A program made the position numbers and the translations under genes. This document shows, in pieces, positions 58,731-64,000 of a stretch of 64,000 nt of DNA. Below the pieces are notes generated by a model that saw nothing but the letters and a program-made list of their open reading frames with translations, made no database searches and was not told the DNA's origin. Every line of letters starts with the position of its first letter. Within the stretch, counting starts at the first letter, position 1. This DNA comes from Planktotalea sp. GTDB taxonomy: Bacteria; Pseudomonadota; Alphaproteobacteria; Rhodobacterales; Rhodobacteraceae. The stretch spans positions 1-64,000 of the forward strand of contig NZ_JABBAL010000002.1 in the NCBI RefSeq assembly GCF_018607995.1, given 5' to 3'.

Positions 58731-59107
58731 CGGAAGACACCATCGCCGCGTGTCACGGTTTCGCCGCCGGTCATGCCAGAGACGTCAACTGGATTGGTGA
58801 TAACCAACTCACTCTTTGGCAAGCGGGGAAAAGCAACTTGATCGACCTTGCCAAATTGATCAGGGCGCAAAGAGGACAAACCCAAACGGTCGAAATTCAC
58901 ATCAGCAAGGTCACGCAAACGATCTGGTCGGTTCAAGTAAGCCCATTCCGCACGCAACACCGTCAAACGCGCGCGTGCTTGGCCGATTTCGTGGTTGATT
59001 TGTTCCGTTTTGGCGATCTCCGCCTGCGTTTGATAGTTCTCTTGATATGCCCAAAAGGCGAGACCAATCACGGCAAGGGCCGTTACGATATATAACAATG
59101 AACGCAT
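58727..59107 (-). CDS. ftsL: Cell division protein FtsL
   Basis: A 126-residue bitopic membrane protein of the divisome. An N-terminal helix (LLYIVTALAVIGLAFWAYQE) is followed by a coiled coil (AEIAKTEQINHEIGQARARL, then VLRAEWAYLNRPDRLRDLAD). Sequence conservation is low in this family, so the call leans on position between rsmH and ftsI and on the helix-coil plan, both of which are typical. It starts directly after rsmH. Confidence 0.85.
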   Translation of the reverse strand: MRSLLYIVTALAVIGLAFWAYQENYQTQAEIAKTEQINHEIGQARARLTVLRAEWAYLNRPDRLRDLADVNFDRLGLSSLRPDQFGKVDQVAFPRLPKSELVITNPVDVSGMTGGETVTRGDGVFR

Positions 59108-60091
59108 TTAACGATCCCTTCGTAACATTGGCATGCCAAGCGTTTTCGGCGCGATATCGCCCGCAGCTGCATCGGTGCGGCATGCAAGACGCAGCTTGGC
59201 GGAACGTGCACGCACGTTGTTTTCTAATTCAAACTCAGACGCGGTAATGGCTTTACGGCCAAGCAGTTCAAACGCTGGTTTTTCGACATCAAGTTGGGGC
59301 GCAAAACGATTGGCATTACCCGTCGTGCCCGCGCGCGACTGTAAAAAGCGTTTCGCCATGCGATCTTCCACCGAATGAAACGTCACAATGGCCAGCAAAC
59401 CACCTGGCGCAAGAGCGCGTTCTGCAGCCATAAGGCCGCGATAAAGTTCACCGTACTCATCATTCACCGCAATGCGCAGTGCTTGGAAGCTTCGCGTTGC
59501 AGGGTGGCTTTGCCCCGGCTTCTTGCGGGGCATACATTTCTCGATCAACCCTGCAAGCTGCAAAGTCCTGGTGATAGGTGTCGCTGCGCGCAGCTCAACA
59601 ATTGCGCGCGCAATTCGGCGAGAGGCGCGTTCTTCACCAAAATTATAAAGGATTTCAGCAATTTCTTCTGCGTCATAGTCGTTGACGATATCAGCAGCAC
59701 TTTGCCCTTCTTGCCCCATGCGCATATCCAAGGGACCATCCCGCATGAAAGAAAAGCCACGCTCTGCACGATCGAGTTGCATCGAGGAGACCCCAAGGTC
59801 GAGGACGACACCGTTCAAATCTTGAGCAAACTCGGCCATGTCCGAAAACACGCCCCGTTGCTGGATCAAGCGCGCACCGTATTGATCGGCCCAAGGCTGC
59901 GCCATTTCAAAGGCCAATGGATCGCGATCTACCGCAATGACGCTATCCGCACCCGCATCCAAAAGTGCGCGCGTATAGCCACCTGCCCCAAATGTGCCAT
60001 CCAACCAACAGCCAGATATAGGGTCGGCCGCTTTTAGGATAGGCTCTAAAAGAACCGGAATGTGAGAGGCAGAGATGGCAGCCTGCGTCAT
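59108..60091 (-). CDS. rsmH: 16S rRNA (cytosine1402-N4)-methyltransferase
   Basis: A 327-residue SAM-dependent methyltransferase that modifies C1402 in the decoding site. It begins [19 protein letters not shown], has the SAM motif [19 protein letters not shown] near residue 32, [19 protein letters not shown] with GPLDMRMG, and the catalytic-region [14 protein letters not shown] near 240. Length and motifs are normal. It lies 3 bases after mraZ. Confidence 0.96.
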   Translation of the reverse strand: MTQAAISASHIPVLLEPILKAADPISGCWLDGTFGAGGYTRALLDAGADSVIAVDRDPLAFEMAQPWADQYGARLIQQRGVFSDMAEFAQDLNGVVLDLGVSSMQLDRAERGFSFMRDGPLDMRMGQEGQSAADIVNDYDAEEIAEILYNFGEERASRRIARAIVELRAATPITRTLQLAGLIEKCMPRKKPGQSHPATRSFQALRIAVNDEYGELYRGLMAAERALAPGGLLAIVTFHSVEDRMAKRFLQSRAGTTGNANRFAPQLDVEKPAFELLGRKAITASEFELENNVRARSAKLRLACRTDAAAGDIAPKTLGMPMLRRDR

Positions 60092-60094
60092 GAA

Positions 60095-60610
60095 TCACTC
60101 CGCAGGACTGGATGTTGGAGCACCATCAAGAAACTCGAGCGGGTCGAAATCGTCGGGCAGCTCTTCAAGCCACTCTTCGGTTTTGGCCAACTCGTCAGCC
60201 TCATAGGTCTCGGTTTTCCAAATCTGGAACGTGTCACCCGCTGCGATAAAGAACGCTTCTTTATCCAGCTCGATTTTCTGACGCAGCTTGGCAGGCAAAA
60301 CCAGGCGACCTGTCTCATCAATTGTAGTCGGGAAAGACTGGCCATGGAAGAGACGCTGAAGCATTTTACGCTGCATAGATCCACGTGGGAGGGCGTCAAT
60401 CTTGGCGTCCACCTCCTCGATCGCTTCCATGGTGTAACACTCGAGGTAATTGCGACGATGATCGCCGTACACAATGACCAATTCAGGAGGAAGACCATCG
60501 GTCAAATTGGGGTCAGCCGCTTCGATTACACGACGAAAAGAGGCTGGGATCGAGACCCGCCCCTTTGTATCCACCTTATGGTGGCTTTCGCCTCTGAATC
60601 TGCGTGACAC
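60095..60610 (-). CDS. mraZ: Transcriptional regulator MraZ
   Basis: A 171-residue protein with two AbrB-like DNA-binding halves: HHKVDTKGRVSIPASFRRVI (near residue 10) and TIDETGRLVLPAKLRQKIEL (near 90). It forms rings that bind repeats upstream of the dcw operon and represses it. The start is GTG 60610 (MSRRFRGESHHKV), matching the family, with GGGACG 8 bases upstream. The long frame from 60748 runs through the leader hairpin. A candidate binding site is at 60895-60929. Confidence 0.95.
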   Translation of the reverse strand: MSRRFRGESHHKVDTKGRVSIPASFRRVIEAADPNLTDGLPPELVIVYGDHRRNYLECYTMEAIEEVDAKIDALPRGSMQRKMLQRLFHGQSFPTTIDETGRLVLPAKLRQKIELDKEAFFIAAGDTFQIWKTETYEADELAKTEEWLEELPDDFDPLEFLDGAPTSSPAE

Positions 60611-60661
60611 GCCAATTCGTCCCTTTGCCCTGCCCCCGAAACCTTGCCCAAAAACTAGGGC

Positions 60662-60883
60662 ATAAAAATATGAAAGGCGGATCAAGCTGCTGCCACTGCT
60701 TGATCCGCCAACGTCCCGCTGCCGGGAATGTCCGATCGCGCGCGCCACCTGGGGGGATGTCTGCTCGCTCGCGCGCCGGATCTGGTTGGGAGGATTATGG
60801 CGGGTGCCTGTATGAAACCTGACTTAGCGGTTCTTGTTAGCTGGGATCGTGTAGCGTCCCTTTGTTGAGTTACCCGCTCTCCT
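60662..60883 (-). ncRNA. UpsM-like small RNA from the mraZ leader
   Basis: In Rhodobacter sphaeroides the dcw operon has a very long leader from which the abundant sRNA UpsM is made by termination ahead of mraZ. Here the leader contains a 12-bp hairpin with a U-rich tail at the matching place (60676-60709), 66 bases before the mraZ GTG. A transcript of about 200 bases ending there would begin near 60883, next to a candidate MraZ operator. The 5' end is estimated from the R. sphaeroides size; I could not verify sequence similarity. No ORF fits the segment. Confidence 0.55.
60676..60709 (-). terminator. Leader terminator of the dcw operon
   Basis: GGCGGATCAAGC and GCTTGATCCGCC pair perfectly (12 bp) around a 10-base loop. 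On the minus strand the hairpin is followed by TTTCATATTTTT. It lies inside the mraZ leader, so full-length mRNA must read through it. This makes it an attenuator and the likely 3' end of the UpsM-like RNA. Confidence 0.8.
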
Positions 60884-60894
60884 CTTCTACCATT

Positions 60895-60929
60895 AGGGAT
60901 GCCATGGGAATTAATGGTAATCAATAGGA
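60895..60929. promoter_or_regulatory. 10-bp-periodic repeat, candidate MraZ operator
   Basis: On the plus strand four related 5-mers start exactly 10 bases apart: AGGGA (60895), TGGGA (60905), TGGTA (60915) and TAGGA (60925). MraZ of E. coli binds TGGGN repeats with 5-base spacers in front of mraZ. The position just upstream of the expected transcript start fits autoregulation. A minus-strand -10 such as TAATGG (60895-60890) overlaps the first repeat, but no good -35 is seen. Confidence 0.5.
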
Positions 60930-61394
60930 AATATTGACTACAGCTTGTTGAATGTTGCCTTTGGCGATTTGTACGCACAACATTTAGAAAGAACATTTCA
61001 AGAACAAAATCTAGTGGTAGCGAAAAAATAAGCAGCGACTACTACATGTAGATCAAGAGCAATTCTTGAATTTTTTCCCATATTTTCCCGAATCGAAGCA
61101 CAACAGTTCCGTTCGGGACGAATTTTCAATGCAATATCACGCCCCCACCCTAAGCATCACATCTGATTCACCGTGTAAATCGTCCTCAACGCCATGATTC
61201 GTTGTTGAGTCTTTGTAGCGACACCCAAATATGGGTGTGATTTCACAGCGCTGCGCCATGAAATCCCACATGACCCATGAATACCCAAAGCGCCTCCGCT
61301 TCTCACACACTCTTGTCGTAACTGCACGTTGAGTTCGCTGAAATTACCTGCAACCCTGCTGCGAGCTCTCATTTTGCCCAAGACAGGACAGCCC
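60930..61394. other. Gene-free spacer between the dcw operon and an SDR gene
   Basis: A 465-base divergent spacer with no ORF that I can support. The first 150 bases are AT-rich. It holds a candidate plus-strand terminator at 61053-61076 and a 7-bp hairpin, ACACCCA-AATA-TGGGTGT (61221-61238). Stop codons and lack of codon pattern argue against a hidden protein gene. An unannotated small RNA on the plus strand remains possible. Confidence 0.5.
61053..61076 (+). terminator. Small hairpin with T6 tail, candidate sRNA terminator
   Basis: TCAAGA-GCAAT-TCTTGA followed by A and TTTTTT. The stem is only 6 bp and AT-rich. No gene on the plus strand ends here, so if it is real it would end a small RNA or upstream-antisense transcript that starts in 60900-61000. 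Confidence 0.35.
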
Positions 61395-62147
61395 ATGCCA
61401 GACTTCGCCATCTATCCTAGCCTCAAAAACAAGACCGTCATCGTATCGGGTGGCGCACAGGGCATTGGCGCTGAGATGGTGAAAGCCTTTGCTGCTCAGG
61501 GCGCACGCGTCGGGTTTCTGGATCTTCATGAAGCCGCAAGCGCCGATCTGGCGGCGGAATTAGACAACGTCAGCTACAAAATTTGCGATCTACGCGATAT
61601 CTCCGCGCTTCAAGCTGCCCTCAAGACACTAACGGACAAATTAGGGCCAGCACATGTGTTGGTGAACAATGCCGCACGCGATGATCGTCACGATTGGCGG
61701 GACGTTACGCCAGACTATTGGGACGAGCGTCAAAACACTAATCTGCGTCACATGTTCTTTGCGATCCAAACGATTGCGCCAGGGATGATCGCGGCGGGCG
61801 GTGGCTCCATTATCAATATGGGATCGAACTCATGGTGGGAGGCCGGTGGCGGTTTTCCAGCCTACGCCACGGCCAAAGCGGCAGTACACGGAATGACCCG
61901 CACAATGGCGCGCGATCTCGGCGATCACCGCATTCGCGTCAATACGGTGGTGCCCGGCTGGATCATGACAGAGCGGCAAAAAGAGCTTTGGGCGACGCCA
62001 GAAGCGCTTGAGGCGCATCGTGCACGTCAGTGCTTGCCTGATCTGATTGATCCGGTTTACGTGGCGCGCATGGTCTTATTTCTCGCTTCTGACGATGCCG
62101 CAATGTGCAGCGCGTGCAACTACATGGTCGAAGCGGGCTCTATATAG
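61395..62147 (+). CDS. Short-chain dehydrogenase/reductase
   Basis: A 250-residue NAD(P)-dependent oxidoreductase. It has the nucleotide motif VSGGAQGIGAEMVKAF (near residue 15), an Asp after strand 2 (FLDLHE) that favours NAD(H), the LVNNAARDD motif, catalytic Ser in IINMGSNSWW, and YATAKAAV (YxxxK) near 158. It ends with ASDDAAMCSACNYMVEAGSI, usual for sugar or polyol dehydrogenases. ATG 61395 has AGGAC 6 bases upstream; the frame from 61329 has no support. A single gene; the substrate is unknown. Confidence 0.9.
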   Translation: MPDFAIYPSLKNKTVIVSGGAQGIGAEMVKAFAAQGARVGFLDLHEAASADLAAELDNVSYKICDLRDISALQAALKTLTDKLGPAHVLVNNAARDDRHDWRDVTPDYWDERQNTNLRHMFFAIQTIAPGMIAAGGGSIINMGSNSWWEAGGGFPAYATAKAAVHGMTRTMARDLGDHRIRVNTVVPGWIMTERQKELWATPEALEAHRARQCLPDLIDPVYVARMVLFLASDDAAMCSACNYMVEAGSI

Positions 62148-62156
62148 TGTTCACGC

Positions 62157-63233
62157 TTACGCCATACCGCCTTCGACTAAACCTTTGGCAAGCTCAGCAT
62201 AGGCTCGCGCCATATCTCCTTCACCCGCTGCAATAGGCGTACCGCCATCCCCTGCAAGACGCGTATCAAGGTCAATCGGCAAAGCACCAAGTAGTGGCAC
62301 TTTTAAGCGCTCAGCTTCTGTTGCGACGCCTCCTTGGCCAAAGATCGCATGTTCTGATCCGCAATCAGGACATTTGAACATCGACATGTTCTCGATCAGG
62401 CCCAACACAGGCGTTTTGAGCGTCGCGAACATATCCAGCGCTTTGCGTGCATCTAGAAGAGCGACGTCTTGAGGGGTGCTGACAACAATCGCGCCGGTGA
62501 CCTGACTTTTCTGACAAAGCGTGAGCTGCACATCGCCCGTGCCCGGTGGCAAATCAACGATGAGCACATCAAGCTCGCCCCACTCCACTTGCCCCAGCAT
62601 TTGCTGCAATGCACCCATGAGCATGGGACCACGCCACACGATGGCTTTGTCAGGATCAATCATCAGGCCAATCGACATCATAGTGACGCCATGCGCCTTC
62701 AATGGAATGATGGTTTTTCCGTCAGGGCTGGCAGGACGTTTGTTTACGCCCATCATTCGTGGCTGGGATGGTCCATATATATCTGCATCGAGCAAGCCAA
62801 CGCGGCGGCCTTGCTTCGCCAATGCAACCGCAAGGTTGGACGAGACAGTCGATTTACCAACGCCGCCTTTTCCAGAGCCAATAGCAAGAATGCGGTCCAC
62901 ACCAGAGACAGGCGCTGGCCCGCCCTCTTGTGGTTTGGGATGCCCACCAATCTTCAAACTGGGCGGCGCAGGTTTTGCAAGTGCAGGTCCATGCGCTGTT
63001 AATGCCGCATTGACTGTGCGCGCACCGACCACAGCCGCTACCGCAGTTTCAGCGGCTTTGCGCAAAGGTTCCATTTGCTGCGCGATCGCGGGGCTTGGGG
63101 CCTCGATCACAAATCGCACCGTAGCGTCCTCCACAGAAAGCGCTCGAATCATATCGCGGCTGATCAGATCGCCACCATCAGGCAGAGCTAAACGTGCCAA
63201 AGCATCACGAATGTCTGTCTCTATTTGGCTCAT
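62157..63233 (-). CDS. apbC: Iron-sulfur cluster carrier protein Mrp/ApbC
   Basis: A 358-residue P-loop ATPase that carries and delivers Fe-S clusters, for which complex I with its many clusters is one obvious client. Residues 1-80 are a MIP18-like domain (DIRDALARLALPDGGDLI). The deviant Walker A, GSGKGGVGKSTVSSNLAVAL, is near residue 117; DLPPGTGDVQL follows; the cluster-binding CPDCG is near 285. The gene converges with the SDR gene across 9 bases. Confident. Confidence 0.94.
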   Translation of the reverse strand: MSQIETDIRDALARLALPDGGDLISRDMIRALSVEDATVRFVIEAPSPAIAQQMEPLRKAAETAVAAVVGARTVNAALTAHGPALAKPAPPSLKIGGHPKPQEGGPAPVSGVDRILAIGSGKGGVGKSTVSSNLAVALAKQGRRVGLLDADIYGPSQPRMMGVNKRPASPDGKTIIPLKAHGVTMMSIGLMIDPDKAIVWRGPMLMGALQQMLGQVEWGELDVLIVDLPPGTGDVQLTLCQKSQVTGAIVVSTPQDVALLDARKALDMFATLKTPVLGLIENMSMFKCPDCGSEHAIFGQGGVATEAERLKVPLLGALPIDLDTRLAGDGGTPIAAGEGDMARAYAELAKGLVEGGMA

Positions 63234-63547
63234 TTCAAACTCCTAACCTGCGTTTTGTCATAACTGGCAGCTTTACGCCCGAGCGCAAGTGCAGACAGGA
63301 CTGACAAGATGAATGCTAGCGCGAACAAAAAATATGGGAAAAACCTTCGAAATCATAAAGTTATTCAAATGGTCAAAAAATAAACAAGTGATTACCGTTA
63401 GTTAGCCCTAAGCCTCCTATGCAATTGCTGCATAGCAGCATTGAGAAAATAAACATTGTGCAGTCGCAGCATAAACTCCATGTTCGTTTTCAACAGCAGG
63501 GCATATACCCGCGCGACCGACTTAAACCGAAGAAAAGGACGATGCAC
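63234..63547. other. Regulatory spacer upstream of the DUF1127 gene
   Basis: 314 bases between the divergent mrp and DUF1127 genes with no ORF that I can support. It is AT-rich and holds a short perfect inverted repeat, TGCTGC-ATA-GCAGCA (63426-63440), and a possible plus-strand promoter TTGCTG-17-AATAAA that overlaps it. In R. sphaeroides the equivalent gene is driven by heat-shock sigma factors; I could not recognise such a promoter here with confidence. Confidence 0.4.
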
Positions 63548-63763
63548 ATGGCATTCCTCACAGACACATTCTCCGCTCACGGCACATTCGGCGACAAGAT
63601 CGCAGCACTTTGGGCAGAGATCAAAGAAGCGAACGCAAAGTGCGTTGTTTACAACACAACGGTGCGTGAATTGAATGCACTTTCAGGTCGCGAATTGGCC
63701 GACTTGGGCATCCACCGCTCAATGATCCGCCGTCTTGCTCTGGACGCAGCGTACAAGAACTAA
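63548..63763 (+). CDS. ccaF1: DUF1127 small RNA-binding protein, CcaF1-like
   Basis: A 71-residue basic protein. The C-terminal half is the DUF1127 domain: ELNALSGRELADLGIHRSMI with RRLALDAAY. The N-terminal half (AFLTDTFSAHGTFGDKIAAL) is weakly conserved. In Rhodobacter sphaeroides the matching gene, ccaF1, encodes an RNA-binding protein and is co-transcribed with the CcsR sRNAs; hairpins with the same loop motif follow here, which supports the assignment. The ATG at 63548 has GGAC 7 bases upstream; another ATG two codons earlier is too close to that site. Confidence 0.85.
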   Translation: MAFLTDTFSAHGTFGDKIAALWAEIKEANAKCVVYNTTVRELNALSGRELADLGIHRSMIRRLALDAAYKN

Positions 63764-63778
63764 AGAACTAAAGAATTT

Positions 63779-63847
63779 GGCCAGCTCACTCCTTCCAGAA
63801 GAGCTCGGCCGAACATGGTGGCAGTAAAGTCCTCCCATTTTACTGCC
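63779..63847 (+). ncRNA. CcsR-like (cuckoo family) sRNA unit 1
   Basis: Two hairpins follow the DUF1127 stop by 15 bases. Hairpin 1 (63779-63810) has GGCC and AGCTC arms and a loop containing CTCCTTCC. Hairpin 2 (63820-63847) has a perfect 9-bp stem, GGCAGTAAA/TTTACTGCC, and the loop GTCCTCCCAT. Loops with CCTCCC pair with Shine-Dalgarno sequences. Two-hairpin units with such loops, in series after a DUF1127 gene, are the hallmark of CcsR RNAs. There is no U tract, so the unit is probably cut out of a longer transcript. Confidence 0.75.
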
Positions 63848-63880
63848 GCTACTAACAACGGTCTAGAACGGACCACTCAT

Positions 63881-63959
63881 AGCACGACGCTTTCTCCTCC
63901 CTTCAAGCGGCGTGCTTATATAGAACGACGATGTGTCCTCCCACACATCGTCGTTTTTT
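63881..63959 (+). ncRNA. CcsR-like (cuckoo family) sRNA unit 2 with terminator
   Basis: Hairpin 4 (63881-63916) has 12-base arms with one mismatch, AGCACGACGCTT and AAGCGGCGTGCT, and the loop TCTCCTCCCTTC. Hairpin 5 (63924-63955) has a perfect 13-bp stem, AACGACGATGTGT/ACACATCGTCGTT, and the loop CCTCCC, followed by TTTT. The last hairpin therefore acts as both loop motif carrier and Rho-independent terminator of the ccaF1-ccsR transcript. Unit 1 and unit 2 are separated by a largely single-stranded linker (63848-63880) that would suit RNase E cleavage. Confidence 0.75.
63924..63959 (+). terminator. Terminator of the ccaF1-ccsR transcript
   Basis: A 13-bp perfect stem with a 6-base loop (CCTCCC) and a T run directly after it (6 T including the stem end, then C and GTTTTTG). 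It is the strongest terminator of the window. The remaining 40 bases to the window end hold nothing recognisable. Confidence 0.9.
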
Positions 63960-64000
63960 CGTTTTTGTAGTTGGCCTATTGGCAATCGAGCTTTAGTCGC

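Noticed and set aside
60790-60835. TPP riboswitch-like words (GGGTGCC and AACCTGAC)
   Set aside because: The CTGAGA core and the GGATAATGCC half are missing, and no thiamine gene is nearby.
60710-60900. RNase P RNA, which lies near mraZ in some alphaproteobacteria
   Set aside because: The universal sequence with GAGGAAAGTCC is not present on either strand of this leader.
61157-61411. 84-residue minus-strand ORF starting inside the SDR gene
   Set aside because: It begins within another gene, crosses a hairpin, and has no recognisable feature.

Overview
The window is a stretch of chromosome from an alphaproteobacterium of the Rhodobacteraceae, most likely the marine Roseobacter group. The evidence is a 14-subunit nuo operon carrying small accessory genes of the type found in that family, a nuoN-birA-coaX-rnj tail, an mraZ-led cell wall cluster with an UpsM-type leader, a DUF1127 gene followed by anti-Shine-Dalgarno hairpins of the CcsR type, and a complete leucine/isovalerate operon. 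There is no sign of a phage, IS element, integron, CRISPR array or tRNA gene; the window is almost entirely core and metabolic DNA.

Layout. 1-5.9 kb: the 3' part of prfC (release factor 3), a glycosyltransferase whose N-terminus seems frameshifted at an A7 run, an RhlE-type RNA helicase with a strong terminator, a small membrane protein with an in-frame stop near its start, and a divergent MarR regulator. 5.9-27 kb, minus strand: one long operon nuoA-B-C-D-(27 aa ORF)-E-HhH protein-DUF5337-F-lipoprotein-(47 aa ORF)-DUF5333-G-exported protein-H-I-CMD protein-J-(38 aa ORF)-K-L-M-N, continuing into birA, coaX and rnj. Most junctions overlap by 1-14 bases, so translation is probably coupled. 27-36 kb, minus strand: the liu operon for leucine/isovalerate breakdown (ivd, small protein, acyl-CoA synthetase, MCC beta, MCC alpha, GST, HMG-CoA lyase, methylglutaconyl-CoA hydratase), with a sigma70-like promoter and a TGAACA-TGTTCA operator in front of ivd.

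36-48 kb: a glycosyltransferase-like gene, then a peptide or N-acyl amino acid uptake and cleavage locus. The minus-strand arm encodes a fused DppD/DppF-type ATPase, an ArgE-like deacetylase, a DAO oxidoreductase and two tandem M20 amidohydrolases; the plus-strand arm encodes the binding protein and two permeases. 48-50.5 kb: a polar amino acid ABC transporter (binding protein, permease, ATPase). 50.5-61 kb, minus strand: the dcw cluster mraZ-rsmH-ftsL-ftsI-murE-murF-mraY-murD, ending after murD with two small genes. Its leader holds a hairpin/terminator (UpsM-like sRNA) and a 10-bp-periodic repeat that looks like a MraZ operator. 61-64 kb: an SDR dehydrogenase, the Mrp/ApbC Fe-S carrier, and at the right edge a ccaF1-like DUF1127 gene followed by two tandem pairs of hairpins with CCUCCC loops.

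The most interesting items are the three tiny overlapping ORFs in the nuo operon, the helix-hairpin-helix domain shared by the NuoE tail and its neighbour, the two regulatory RNA loci (UpsM-like and CcsR-like), and the palindromic operator of the liu operon. Every call rests on reading the sequence; no database search was run.
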